Source: Ustulina deusta (lineage: Eukaryota > Ascomycota > Sordariomycetes > Xylariales > Xylariaceae). From it: a DNA stretch of 64,000 bases. This document shows, one piece after another, positions 1-11,522 of this stretch. Every line of letters begins with the position of its first letter. Position 1 is the stretch's first letter. Below the pieces are notes generated by a model. It was given only the letters and a program-made list of their open reading frames with translations. It searched no databases and was not told the origin of the DNA. The position numbers and the translations under genes are program-made. Location of the stretch: NCBI GenBank assembly GCA_023159155.1, contig JAJNNX010000041.1:310001-374000 (forward strand), in the 5' to 3' direction.

Positions 1-883
1 TCACCGGCGTCTCGGCGATCCAGTACTTCTCGGTCCCCATATTCGCCCAGATCGGCATCTCGGCCGAGAATGCCCTCAAGTACCAAGCTATCAACAGCGT
101 CCTCGCCCTCATCGCGCAATTCGCTTGCCTGTTGACCATTGATAAGTTCGGCCGGAGACCCGTGTTGATCACTGGGAATTTGGTCAACTGTTTGACCTTC
201 GTCGTCGTCGCTGTTCTGCTCGGTACGTCTCGAGTTCTGTGGCATTTGACTAGGGCACTGACTTATGGGCTTCGCAGCTCTATTTCCTCCTGAATCCGAG
301 TCCGGTGGCACTGCCGGATGGGGCTTCATCATTGTGTAAGTGTATCCAATACAATTTACATCTCGAAGCTTAGAGGAGAGTTGATAGCTGACGATAACAC
401 TAGCACCTGGCTTTTCAATATCTCTTTCTCATACGCATGCGGGCCTTTGTCTTGGTATGTATTCACCTCGCTTTGAGAACCGTTGAGATCGCCAACAGTA
501 ACTAATTTCCTCTCCCCCCCTTTCTCAAAAACAGGATCATACCCGCCGAGATCTTCGACACGCACACGCGTAGCAAGGGCGTCTCGATTGCGACGATGAT
601 CAGCTTTGCCTTCAACACCCTGATCGGACAGGTGACGGAGATTGCCATCGATGGCGTGGGCTGGCGGTACTTCCTCCTCTTCATCATCGCCAACCTGACG
701 AACGCCGTCTTCTTCTACCTAGTCTTACCGGAGACCAAACGCCTGCCGCTCGAGGAGATGAACTACCTCTTCACCCACGCTCCCTGGATCGTCGCCCGCG
801 TCGATCCTCAGAAGTACACCGCCCATCTTGCGGCTGATGTTGAAAGACGCGCTGAAGAGATTCGGGAGAAGGGCGACTTGTAG
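1..883 (+). CDS. MFS sugar transporter, C-terminal part (5' end outside window)
   Basis: This is the C-terminal half of a major facilitator superfamily sugar/H+ symporter of the plasma membrane. Four exons are visible: 1-222 (partial, codons start at base 3), 278-335, 404-454 and 535-883. The introns begin GTACGT, GTAAGT and GTATGT and end in AG, and the frame holds across all three. The protein shows DKFGRRP, the loop motif of the family, then PAEIFDTHTRSKG, matching the PESPR-like motif after TM10, and PETKRLPLEEM, matching the PETKG-type signature after TM12. These are the usual landmarks of fungal hexose, lactose or quinate permeases. The tail is charged and cytoplasmic. Substrate cannot be assigned because the substrate-facing N-terminal helices are outside the window. 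Confidence 0.9.
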
Positions 884-2697
884 CGCATCTGGATGCGAAG
901 ACTGGGTCCTGATGGAAATCTAGGATAGCAATAAACTGATGGTGTGGTATTTCGACTGATATATTAGTCGAAGTCCTTCGGGGTTATTACACCGAGCCTA
1001 TTCATCGCCTGTTATGAGTCCTCAATAACCATGCAATGCGCGGAGTTGCTTGTGGTGACGCTATCCCTTCACCCTTGCGGTCTCTCTACGTAGAAAGACT
1101 GCAGGGATTAGAGTCCACGTTAGTCCTGGTTAGCCAGTCGTGCACTAGCTGTAGAGATAGGACTACACAAACGTTTATATACGCAATAATTATTTGTTGA
1201 TAGCAAAGATGGTACCTAACTAGTACCAGTCCCTCCCTTAACTTAGTGACTGGGGGTGGCAAGTAGATATATTGAACTACCCCCCCAGAAACTCCCCCTC
1301 CCCCTTCCCCTTCCCCTTCCCCTCTCGCCTCAACTCCCATATCCCACTCGCCCTACTTCAACATGCAGTGAGAATACCCGGCGAAAAAAGTGGGGTTTTA
1401 TGTAAAAGTCAGTCATACTTGGCTCCATCCACATAGTGTTCGAAATTTAAAATGGCCATAGAGATTTTTCGGCGACCTCAACTTTTTTCGCCACCTTGAC
1501 CACCAACACGGACCCAAATACTGCACGTGTGACTGGGTTTATATCACCGCTTACCACTGCCTTCTGGTTGCCACAAGATTAGCTTTATAATAAGAAATAC
1601 TGGCTTTTTCATTTTTACACGCGGTTGACCTTCGTAGCGTAGTCTCAGTACTTCGTTGTAATTGGAATATTAGTGCCAACGGAGTGCCTCTGGCCGAGGT
1701 AGACTTGAATAGCTAAATCGCCCATGCACTAGACCTGAGTGACGGCTTCGAGGTAGAGACCGTTTTGATTGTGAAATCGCGTTTAAAAAATGATCCTATT
1801 GTCAAATTTGGTGACTGTCACGGCGATTGTCTCCCGGTGACACCCCAGCGGTCCGAATTAGGAGCTAAAGTAGAGTTTCGGGACAAACCTTCATCTAATT
1901 ATTTCTCGGGTGAGTTTCGAAGGTCTAGCTATACGCATTCCTGAATATATAACTTCCTGTCATCTGAATTGTGTTGGTTGGTCTCATGTCACTGGCTGCG
2001 GTTCTTTTCTCAGTAACGTATATTCGCAAATTCACCCATCCTACGAATTAGTTTCCCCGTCGGAATATCCATGTCAGGATCTCGCTATAGAAGTCGAGAT
2101 GTGCATAGGGATGCTGTAAACGTGGTATACAGTTGCGGGAGAATCCACGAATTGTCCAATCGGTGGTCTCTGTTAACAACATATGAACCAATTGCTCCCT
2201 CTCGAGAAGGCGGCGTAATGGCACAGACCATTCGTTCGTGAATACTGTAGGCACCTCTCAGGTCGAGAGGCTTAAAGTGCAACCTATGCTAGAAATGTAA
2301 GCTGGATAAATTTAAGCTATCCTCTTGCGAAGTATGTGGTTTTGTGTGAAGTGCGGCTTTCCTCTGGCGTGAGGGGGATAGATAAAACAGATGAGGACTG
2401 CCAATCTCACTTGCCCTTTCATCGAACTGCTCATATGGATTCTTGCAAGATTCGAGAGGCCTAGCACTTATGATGACTTTCTATTTGCTACTTCGACACC
2501 TTCGTGCTCAGGTTCTCACACGCTTCCCACTTGCTCTGGCAGCGAGCCATTACATACAGCACCTTGTACTAGGTTGTAATAACCCAGAATCTCGCCTCCA
2601 AATTCTTCACCCCTTTCGTCTTCTTCAACACAGCTCGGTCATTTGCATGCGTCTTAGGAAGTTGGCGCGGTACGTGTCGTCGTGGCTCAACCTTGGG
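884..2697. other. Intergenic region, no gene seen
   Basis: This 1.8-kb stretch separates the transporter from the 2EXR gene. It holds only short ORFs without recognisable protein features. A C-rich microsatellite of CCCCTT-like units lies at about 1280-1325. The last few hundred bases should contain the promoter of the gene starting at 2698. Confidence 0.6.
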
Positions 2698-4374
2698 ATG
2701 GACGGGACCTTGTTCCCCCTTTTCCCTCTCCTCCCCGCCGAGCTTCAGTTCAATATCTGGGATCAGTCTATCGGCCCCCCACGGATTCACATTTTTCGTC
2801 CGGCACCGCTTGATGGCGCTCATTGGTTCCAAGATTACGCATGTCCCATACATCAGTACGTATTCCTGCGTCTTGTATTCCCCGTTTCGCTGCGGTTTCT
2901 GCTGCCACATGCCCTCACTTGTCCCTGCCGCCCCCCACCCAAATCTCTCACGATGAATCGAATATCTGCAATAATCAATTATTTCTAACAACTGCACTCG
3001 TATAGAGTCCTCGATGCAGGAACTAACAAGCAAGTAGAAGAGCGCATTTTGGAACGTCTTGCCCCCGCCAGGTCCTGTGGTGGGGCCCATGAATTCATAC
3101 GGCCCAAATTGGTGAAGGCTGACCTGTCGCGCTTCAAGCCCAATGCACAGACTCAAAGAAATATATCGTTGCTAGTTGATGATGAGGATCGGGTCGACAT
3201 CGCTATCACACTCGTCAAGGGTGCCAGAAGCAGTTTCCGACGGGTTGCACTACTCGTGCATTTCCTCGGGTGGACGCTGCAACATTCTCAGCGAATCTTG
3301 GACTACGTCGAGGAAATACAAGACACAATTGAGGAGATAGTATTCGTAGGTAATTCCGCTTTGATTCCTATTCATACTGATGCGCGTATAAGTATTTCTT
3401 TGGGATATTTGCATTTCCCTAGAACCTCTGCCCCTCGGATCTTGGTTAGGGCGATTAATATTGACCTTGATTGACGGGGGTAGGAATTTATTGATATCTG
3501 GGATGATGTCGCTCTCCTGCCCGAGAGCGTCGGCTGTAGTATCGAAATGAACATGGACGCCATCGAAGCTGTTTTGGAGGATCTGGACACTCATCTGGAG
3601 GAATACAAATCGGGATTCCCTCTTGACGAGAGAAGCATTCACGAAGTGCTTGTGGATGACATGATAGCTCTCCGTCGTGTCTCACGACGAGCTAACCGAG
3701 CCGGGATGGCCTGCCTGGAACCGGACATCATCCAGGAGGTACAGGGCAACATCGATTGGCGCCTCCCTGGCGGCACTGTCGCCGCATTCAATCGAGACGA
3801 AGAACGAAGGGCGACACAACGCTTCATCGTCGCCCCGGATCGGGATCTCATCTATGTCATCGATCCCCGACGCTCGGAGCTTTTCCTGCAGCTGTGGAAG
3901 AGCCGCTGGTGCAAACAAGTCAAGCGCCTGGCCCTCCTCGTCTGCGATTGCTGGATAGAGATGGAGTGGCTCGGCACATGTCTCATCAGTAGGGAAGAGC
4001 AACTGCGGCCCGATGAACCGGGTGTCTTCGACCAAACGGAGCTCAAGGAGATCATGCTCGTAGCTAGGCCGAAGGGGCGTTTGTGCCACGGCCGCCCTGT
4101 GGATGGCTTGGATTTTCTTGACCTGCCGCGCGACAACTATGGGTTTGTAGACTACGCGGTGGTTCGCGATGAGGAGCAGTTGTTCGGGGACGAGAACGTG
4201 GACATCGTGAATGAGAACTTTGATGCCTACGAGGCTCAGCTGAAAATGATGCTTCCGAAGGACTTGGGACGTGAGATCAAGTTCAGTCGCGTGGTCGATA
4301 TAGACTGCGAAGATATCGGCATGACTAATGTCAAAAGCAAGGATAACATCTACACGCGCTCACGGCGTCAGTAG
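2698..4374 (+). CDS. 2EXR-domain protein of unknown function
   Basis: Predicted 462-residue protein from three exons: 2698-2855, 3006-3345 and 3484-4374. The introns are GTACGT...TAG, with a CTAAC branch point near 2985, and GTAGGT...TAG. The N-terminus reads LFPLFPLLPAELQFNIWD, the hallmark of the 2EXR domain (Pfam 2EXR), a family greatly expanded in Pezizomycotina whose molecular function is unknown. The rest is the long acidic and aromatic body usual for these proteins, with no membrane segment or catalytic motif that I recognise. I chose the Met at 2698 because it lies just before the domain; the frame is open further upstream to about 2443, but that part does not look like the family. 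The second splice site is the less certain one. Confidence 0.75.
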
Positions 4375-5951
4375 GGTACCGAGGGCATCGGTGCCCTCTT
4401 CGGAATTGCTGGAGGGTAGGCGGGCTTGACCATTATCTTGGTTGATTATCCGTCCCTTTCCCCCTTATCTCTTTCTCCCCTTCTAGAGAGAGAGAGAGAC
4501 AAGAAGAAAAAAAAGAAAAGAAAAAAAAAGGAGACTTTTCTAAGATATCACAGTTATTCAAAATATACTTTCTCCAGCACAACTGACATCTAGGCAGTTA
4601 AGATACCCAATTATTTATCTATCATTGAATGATCTCAAGAGACGAAGTGAGACAGACTTGCAACCATTCACGTTGTGAATTGTATGGCTCGACGTGGTTG
4701 CTGGACTGGAGGCACAGTTGTCAGACGGTAATCCGGCGTTTGACTGGTACGGCTCATGGGTCGTGACACTAGCCAGCTCATCGAGTCGGAAGGAGGCGTA
4801 TAGTGGGAACGACGGAAGGGAGAGGAGGTTCATCATTGGGTACTAACGTCGATTGCAAGGCGCGTCGTCATGGTGTTCGGGTGACCATGGCGACGAGACG
4901 CTGCTTGTTGACGGACTTGAGTCATTGATGCGTATTTCACACCTTTGTGGCTAACCTAACCCGGACTCTGGTCAACTTATTGGTTGTTCTGATAGGTTCG
5001 CCGTGGGCTGGGATGTTGGGATTGAGGCGGAAGCTGGACCCCATGAGAATTGATGTTTTGGTATAACAGAATGGGAAGATGTCGAATCCCTCGCCAACCG
5101 CATGAATAAACAAATCTGAAGGAAGCAAGGGATGTCAGCCTTTGTATATCGGACCCTATATTTTGGATGTATTAATAATGAATGGTAATGCCTTAGGTAT
5201 GCTAGGTACGCTTGCAACAAGGGAAGCGCAATAAACTAGAAATATAAATATTGTCAACGGTCGACTGTTTCGACCATGTCAAACAAGTCAAACCGCCTTT
5301 TGCCCACCATTCACATCGGGTACCTACCTAGCACTCACTGTACTTGAACAATACTTCGAGAGAGACAACCCCACCACACTACTGGCGTCCGAGGGGTCAC
5401 TAGATCACGCTGTGTCAAGCCAAGAACTGCCCATTTCAAAGAGACGGTCTCTGTGGACGGCCCCTGATTGGACCACATCCCAAGTTGCAGCGCGGTACAC
5501 TGCATCCACCTTCTGCGTACACCCATTCAGTGGGAAACTACTGCGTCACACCGTTCCGCCTTTGGACAGTACAGGATACCCCGCTACGCTACGACTGCCG
5601 GGTGGTCGCCCAGCAAATCAATTTATTCTGTTCCCCCCTTCCGACTCCAAATCGCGTATCTAAGTACGCAGTCTGCTAAGATAGTAAGTACACTAGCTAC
5701 GCAGAGAGAGACCACACCACTCCCTCCTCTGATACTCTGAACGACCGCAACCACCACAATCACCACCCTCTTGTGCCATTCCAGACCACGCATACAAACG
5801 CACAACAGGACCGCAGAAACAACTGGTCTCATTCCCTCTGCCGCCTGTGATCTAGGCAATTAGAGTCTGCGGCGGCGCAACCACCCACAACCGCATAGTC
5901 GACCGACATATTCGATTCATTCCCCAGATCTTCGAGATCACTCCCGTCGCC
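4375..5951. other. Intergenic region and igo1 promoter/5' UTR
   Basis: No gene is visible. A purine-only low-complexity tract (GA repeats followed by A-rich GAAAA runs) lies at about 4483-4532. The last 250-300 bases are C- and CA-rich, typical of a fungal 5' untranslated leader before the start at 5952. Confidence 0.55.
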
Positions 5952-6696
5952 ATGAACCCCCACCAGAAGAACAAGATTGACGTTTCGGTTAGTCCTCAGC
6001 AACCACCTTCTTCTGTTGTCATTTCCCATTGCATCAAAATTCCAAGGCCGAGCGCTTGAAAACGGGCTGTGTTCGGGCCACAACCAGCGTCTCCATGCAC
6101 TACTGTCTTTGTCTTCATTTTCCTTCCCCACGTTTGACGCGGATCCTATCTCGAGGCGAGGCCCAGTCAAGCCTAAGCAGGGCAGACAGCCCAACTGTAT
6201 CATTATTTCATCGAGTGGACAAGCAACTAACGAACCTCTCCCGCCCTAGTCTCTCACCCCCGATGAGCAGCGGCTCTTCCGCCTCTATGGCAAGCTGCCA
6301 TCCAAGTCCGACCACTTCGCCAAGCACTTGAAGGAGCGCAAGTACTTCGACAGCGGTGACTACGCCATGTCTAAGGCTGGCAAGGGCGACAAGCTGGACA
6401 CGGGCAGCGTCGGCAGCCAGCACCCTGTGCCCGAGAACATCCCTCACCTGTCGAGCCCGAGCCAGACCGCCGGCGGCCTCAATGGCGGCCCGGGCCACCA
6501 GCACCACCCCAGCATCAGCGGCGGTGTGAGCGGCCACCAGGTCAGCGCCAGCGTCGGCCTCTCCGGCAGCCCCGTCAAAGAGAGCAGCCTGTTCAAGAGC
6601 GAGTCCAGCACCAGTGATGACACCGACAACAACGATCAACAGCAGAACACCCCGGCCAACGGCGCCAATACCAAAGGCATCCCTATCCGAAGATGA
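5952..6696 (+). CDS. igo1: Endosulfine-family protein Igo1 (PP2A-B55 inhibitor)
   Basis: Predicted 160-residue protein from two exons, 5952-5987 and 6250-6696. A 12-codon first exon and a 262-nt intron (GTTAGT...CTAG) precede the conserved core. The core contains LTPDEQRLFRLYGKLPS and the invariant FDSGDY motif (residues 45-50), the endosulfine/ARPP-19 signature. In yeast, Rim15 (Greatwall) phosphorylates the serine of this motif; Igo1 then inhibits PP2A-Cdc55, protecting mRNAs on entry to quiescence and aiding mitotic and nutrient control. The C-terminal half is low-complexity, rich in G, S, H and Q, and ends in a basic IPIRR tail. Length and architecture are normal for the family. The gene converges on MYG1, about 950 bp away. 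Confidence 0.93.
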
Positions 6697-7646
6697 GGGG
6701 ATGGCGCCAACCTCTCCATCGACGACCCATGTTGATGTTGGATTCGAGTGGACGAAGCGTGGAAATAGGCAACGAGAATAGCATACCGCGCTTATGGAGT
6801 TGGGGTTTTGGGCGATGTACAACAAAAACACGAGCTCACTCCCTCTCCTGCTTTCCGAGCTCGGTTGGTTTTTTTTTTCTTTTTTTCTTTCTTTTCTTTT
6901 TTGTGGCATAGTGAAACTACATGGCTTTTTCGCCGTCGAAGTTTGTCTGAAGGGGAAACAGAAAAAAGGAGAAAAAAAAATCGGGTGCGGCTTGTAGGAT
7001 GTGGGAGAGAGTGGCATTCATGATGATTTATGAAGTTGATTGGGGGGTTTTCTGCCCGCCCCCACCCCTGATGGCGGGATCTCATGGCGTTCGGGTCTGT
7101 TTTGCGAAGTTGGTTCTGTCAGATGACGAGGAAGAGAGAGAGAGAGAAAGGAGAGAAAGGGGCGCCTTGCAGTTTTAATGGTAAATTTTGTGTGCTCCCA
7201 TGCTTGTTACGAGTATATTCAGTTGATGTCCATTCCCCTCGCTCTACTTTATTCGTTCAACGCATACCGCACACTGCATTTGAGAACTTCGTTTAGCGGT
7301 ACCACTGATGTCGCGGCTTGTTGTAATTTTGACGGACTCATGGTGTTACTCAGCGTTGTTCTCGGGAAAAGCTTGCTTGCTACGCTTGTTTACGGATACT
7401 TTGGGATATGTCTGTTACTGTGTGGGCTGGAAATTGTGTTACCAGTGAGTGATGCCAGACTTGAGTGTGAATAACAATCAACTCAAAACATTTCGGATGA
7501 ATATTGTTGTTAGGCATCCTATTCTGAACCTCGTTTTGTCTATCCCGCACAAGAAATGCAACCTTTTTTGATTCTATATGCATATTCGTAGTCATGATCC
7601 TTCCGTAGGGAGTCCTAATGTCACTCTTTTTTTCCTATGCCGGACA
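6697..7646. other. Convergent intergenic region (igo1 / MYG1 3' ends)
   Basis: Space between two convergent genes. It contains T-rich runs at about 6868-6902 and a GAGAGA-type purine run near 7130-7160. No supported gene; the short ORFs here lack family features. Confidence 0.55.
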
Positions 7647-8735
7647 CTAAAACGAGCACGCCTTATCAGCCATGGCCTTGACGCCGTCGAACGTCTTATT
7701 TCCTCCAATGAATCCCGAGGCGTGTACGAAGACGCCCCCAGACACACCAGCAATTTCGTCGAGAGCCGAATCCCGCATCGCCCGCCAGGGCTCGGGCAGC
7801 GCCTTGCGGCTCTGGAACGAGTCCTTGGACACCGGCACAGCTTGTATCCTCCATTTGGCGTCGGGCGTCGGCTTCTCGGGGTATAGCACATAGAGCACCT
7901 TGTTCTGGTCTTCCGTCTTCTGTTCCTCCTCCAGCGTGTACAGGTGATCTTTCCACGGCACGGCTTGCCCCTCCAGCACCATCACACGGCCCCCGGCGTC
8001 GAATTCCAGCCGTTTCGCGTACGCCGCTTGCACGATGGCGCGCGCGGGCAGCCAGGCGGTCGAGTAGTAGGCGAGGTCGCGATCGAACTCCTCGCCAATG
8101 CGCTTGCTGGCCGTCTCGAAGCACGCGTCCTCGACGGCCTGGGCCGCGGCGGGGTCCGCGGGCAAAGCCTCGTTCCAGTTCAGATTCAGACGTCCCACGA
8201 CAGCGCTGAGCCCGAACCCGCCGGTGCTGAACCGCTTCTCGATGCCCGCGGCGGCCAGCGCGTCCGGGTCGTGCGCCGATATCCCGTTATCGTGCGCGTC
8301 GAGGGCCTCGACGAAGGACTCGTACACCTTCCGCCACACGACGCCGACGTCCTCGCTGTCCTCGGCCTGCGCCAGCTTCTGCGCCACCAGCGCCCGGCCG
8401 AAGTGCAGGTACACGAGCCCCGCGCTCGACAGCTTCGTCGGCCGCCCCGGGAAGGTCGTCGAAAAGGTCCGCTGGTGGTGGTCGTAGCGGTTCTGGCCCG
8501 CGTCGTACTCGCCCCCGACGTCGACCACCGTGTGGCAGGTCGCCAGCACCGCGGCGTCCCGCGTCCGCACGAGCGAGGCCGACGCGTAGGTGGGCAGCTG
8601 CCGCAGCATGTGCACGGCGAGCGCCTCGTCTGCGTGGAAGTGTCCGTTGTGCGTCCCGATTAAGACGCGGCTGTCTGGCGAGGTCTTGAGACGCTTTGCT
8701 GCATTTTCGGCCATTCTTACGAGGATGCGGATCAT
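7647..8735 (-). CDS. MYG1: MYG1-family nuclease (UPF0160)
   Basis: Intact single-exon gene for a 362-residue protein of the MYG1 family, DHH-like 3'-5' RNA exonucleases. In animals MYG1 acts in nucleus and mitochondria on pre-rRNA and mitochondrial transcripts. The metal-binding motifs are all present: THNGHFHADEA (residues about 28-38), VVDVGGEYD (70-78), YDHHQ (84-88) and LSSAGLVY (102-109). A second Met at residue 8 gives an alternative start; the first seven residues (MIRILVR) make a basic, hydrophobic N-terminus that could aid mitochondrial import, which is inference. The gene has high GC, no intron, and diverges from the Iec3 gene across 741 bp. Confidence 0.94.
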   Translation of the reverse strand: MIRILVRMAENAAKRLKTSPDSRVLIGTHNGHFHADEALAVHMLRQLPTYASASLVRTRDAAVLATCHTVVDVGGEYDAGQNRYDHHQRTFSTTFPGRPTKLSSAGLVYLHFGRALVAQKLAQAEDSEDVGVVWRKVYESFVEALDAHDNGISAHDPDALAAAGIEKRFSTGGFGLSAVVGRLNLNWNEALPADPAAAQAVEDACFETASKRIGEEFDRDLAYYSTAWLPARAIVQAAYAKRLEFDAGGRVMVLEGQAVPWKDHLYTLEEEQKTEDQNKVLYVLYPEKPTPDAKWRIQAVPVSKDSFQSRKALPEPWRAMRDSALDEIAGVSGGVFVHASGFIGGNKTFDGVKAMADKACSF

Positions 8736-9476
8736 GGACGCACCGACAGTGGTGGTGGTTAGATTGTAGACTTTTTTCTTCTTCTTTTTTTCGATCTATC
8801 AGGTTAGGGAGTCTAGATAGATAGGCGGTCTCAATTGGAGTGGTGAACAGGAGTAAATAATTGCTGCTTTGTCAGGCGGTAACTGTGTAAATCGTCCAGT
8901 TTGCATGGGAACGTGGGGTTGATTTGTTAACCTTTGGGCATGTAGACGTGGGGCTACATAGTGCAGATTCTGTTGCCGTTGTACACTCGCTAATAGGTAC
9001 CTACCTACTTTTGTTAGTGTAGATCTTTGAGTACCTGGTAGGTAAGTACTTAAGTACTTACTTAGGTAATGTAGGGGATGCCAGTGGACACCTGAGGCTG
9101 CCAATGCAGGCCAAGCCAGAGACTACCCATCTGTCCCGAGCTCCTGCCAGGGAACGCGTGATTGATAGATGAAGGCGTGGCACACCCTAAAACGGCAAAC
9201 TTGGCTGAGGCCGCATCACTGTGGGATCGTTGCTACAGCCCCCAAAATTCTTCATTGTATTGCCGCTACCTACTACGGTATCCCTCCCTTTCCCTTTCCC
9301 ATTCCTCAAAAAACTTTTTCCGATCTGTCTTCCTATCTCCATCGCCAGCTTATTTCCCTCCACCTCTCCATTTTGTATTCACTCCGCACCTTTACATTCC
9401 TTCTGCCACAATCTTCATCGCGCAGTTATAATAATCATTGCCTAACACGGCCGCGTATACGTACACCAGTCCTAGC
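8736..9476. promoter_or_regulatory. Shared divergent promoter of MYG1 and iec3
   Basis: The region lies between two divergent start codons. It carries repeated TACCTACC / AGTACTTA-type motifs, partly self-complementary, at about 8995-9069 (for example AAGTACTTAAGTACTTACTT). Such tetranucleotide-like motifs are common in promoters of this fungal group. The 250 bases before 9477 are pyrimidine-rich (CCCTTTCCC, TTCCTC), as in many fungal core promoters and 5' leaders. No coding potential is seen. Confidence 0.5.
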
Positions 9477-10595
9477 ATGGATCACTCTGGAATCAAGACA
9501 GAGCCCGGTCTACGAGATCGTATCCATGAGGATGCGCACATGGCTGATGCCCGACCATCCTACAAGTCATGGAAGAAGAAGTACCGGAAGATGCGGATCA
9601 CCTTCGACCAGAGGATGCGAGAGAGTGAGGATTTGCATGCGCTCGAACAAAAGGCCATGCGAACTGCCAAGCGTCTCGCTGTCGAGAACGAGTAAGCAAT
9701 CCTGCATTTCCCATCATCACCATGCGAAGCGAGCTATGGCTAATGAATTGCACCGCATAGCCGCTTGCTAGACTTGTTGTTAGACATCAACGAATCGCCG
9801 CAAATCCCTTTCGAACGACGTATTGATCTAAATCTTGATGATGATGACGACGAGGACGAGGACGAAACGGATAGTGATGACTCGGACAGTACTCAGAAAC
9901 CTACCAAGTCTCTCAAGAAGCTCATTCAAGAAGTGCCGCATCAGAGTTACGAGGAATACGTACAACTGGTCCCCGAGTTACGCGAAGATCTAGAACCCGA
10001 GGATCCCCAGATTCGTCCTACGTCCTACCTTACCCCGGACGATGTTGATGAATATTTATATCAGCTCGACTTGCGTCTCGGAATCAAGTCGAAGTCTAGT
10101 CTAGCACCGTCATCTACTGGGACGAACAACGCCGCACAACCGCCTGCAAATTTTGCGCTACGAAATCCTACCAGTGTTTACAATTGGCTGAGGCGACACG
10201 CACCCAAGACGTTCTTGCAAGATCTCGAGAAAGACAAGGATAAGGATAAGGATAAGGACGAACGTGAGAAAGACGATGGCCGCAAACGAAAGGGCGGTGC
10301 TTCGAAAAAGAGGCAGTCTACTGTCAGTCGTAAGGAGAAGGAGAGGGAGAAGGAGCGGGAGAAGGAAACTGCGGAATCAATGGACTGGGATGACGAAGTG
10401 GGCTACGAGGCTCCTGCAACTGGCGCTGCTAAGGGTAAGAGGAAACGAGATGAAGACCCTGGGTATCGACCTAAAGGGGGATCAAGCCGCCCAACCAAGA
10501 AGCGCAAGAGCAAGGATTTGAATGTGCAGCCATCGAAACCCACCAAGGCGAGGAGACCTATAGTTAGTGGACCTCTTGCTGACTATCATGGCTGA
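9477..10595 (+). CDS. iec3: Iec3-like subunit of the INO80 chromatin remodeller
   Basis: Predicted 349-residue nuclear protein from two exons, 9477-9691 and 9761-10595 (intron GTAAGC...ATAG). The N-terminus contains SYKSWKKKYRKMRITFDQRM followed by a helix with AKRLAVENDRLLDLLLDIN, the diagnostic core of the fungal Ino80_Iec3 family, first defined for the S. pombe INO80 complex. After it come an acidic run (DDDDDEDEDE), a conserved middle part (SYEEYVQLVPELREDLEPED; SVYNWLRRHAPKTFL), a lysine-rich K-D repeat and basic clusters such as RPTKKRKSKD that look like nuclear localisation signals. The chosen ATG is the first in frame after a stop at 9432. The low-complexity charged C-terminal half is usual for this family. 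Confidence 0.9.
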
Positions 10596-11522
10596 AGATG
10601 TGGCTGTAATTGTATTCTTATCAGGCAATTCGCATCGGTGCTTTGGGGGGTAAGGAAGGGGGTAATCTGTGAACCACCGCTCGGCGTTGAGTCTAGACTT
10701 GGGAAACATGTATAATACGAACATTGCAGACGGTTTTCTTTCGGTTCGTTGGCTCCAGATAATGGCAAAACTAGGTATTCAGGAGGTCAAGGAGTCCTAA
10801 TACATATTTGTTACTTGGTCGATGATGGACAGCTTTATATGTGACGATTGCGAACATGACAGTTGAACTCGGGGCTGCTGGTCTCTGCTCCCTGGGGTCT
10901 GCAAGATAAACACTGATTGGTTTCCTCACATTTCCTCTGATGATAATATATCATACATGTATGTATGTATGTGTAAGTATAATGTTGTACCTGTCTCACA
11001 TCGTAATTGCCACCAGTGCTTGCCTATGAGAAAAGCACCCAATCAAAAGACTCTTTGCGCTTTAGTGGATCTCTCTCCAGAGAGCGCACATTAACCTGAT
11101 GCCAATATTCACACGCCAAATCTAGCAGCCGTTAGATAATAAAAAAAGACGGCCTAACCTAGAAATTTGCTAAAGGTAAAATTGATCCAGGATATGCAGC
11201 GCGCCTGGAGATTCTAATAGGCCTCTACGTCATCCCGGCTACCTACCTACTACACTGCACCTTTCTCTCAGCTTCGCCAAGGGGAATTGAATAATCGTCT
11301 CTTCTCATTAAATTACAATACGTCGTCAAAGAGCAATCAATTAGTCAACTGGACGAAGAATCGGGGGGGAATCAACCAACCGTTTGAATCAACACTCTGT
11401 TATTCTCTTCTTTGATCAATTATCATCATACTTACAAACGCACCAGTTATCACCGAGCACAAACAATAACAAACATTCCGGAAAATAAAAAAATAGGGGG
11501 ATAAAAATAAAGAAATAAAAGG
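10596..11522. other. Intergenic region, SFM1 promoter
   Basis: No gene is visible. A short ATGT microsatellite lies at about 10957-10975, and an A-rich leader (AAATAAAAAAATAGG...AAAATAAAG) runs directly up to the start codon at 11523. Confidence 0.5.

Noticed and set aside
2443..2697. Upstream in-frame extension of the 2EXR gene
   Set aside because: The frame is open, but the translated stretch is unlike 2EXR proteins, and the Met at 2698 lies directly before the conserved domain.
6208..7017. Long minus-strand ORF of 269 codons over igo1
   Set aside because: It is the antisense shadow of the igo1 coding exon; its repetitive V/A/G composition mirrors the GC-rich codons of the other strand.
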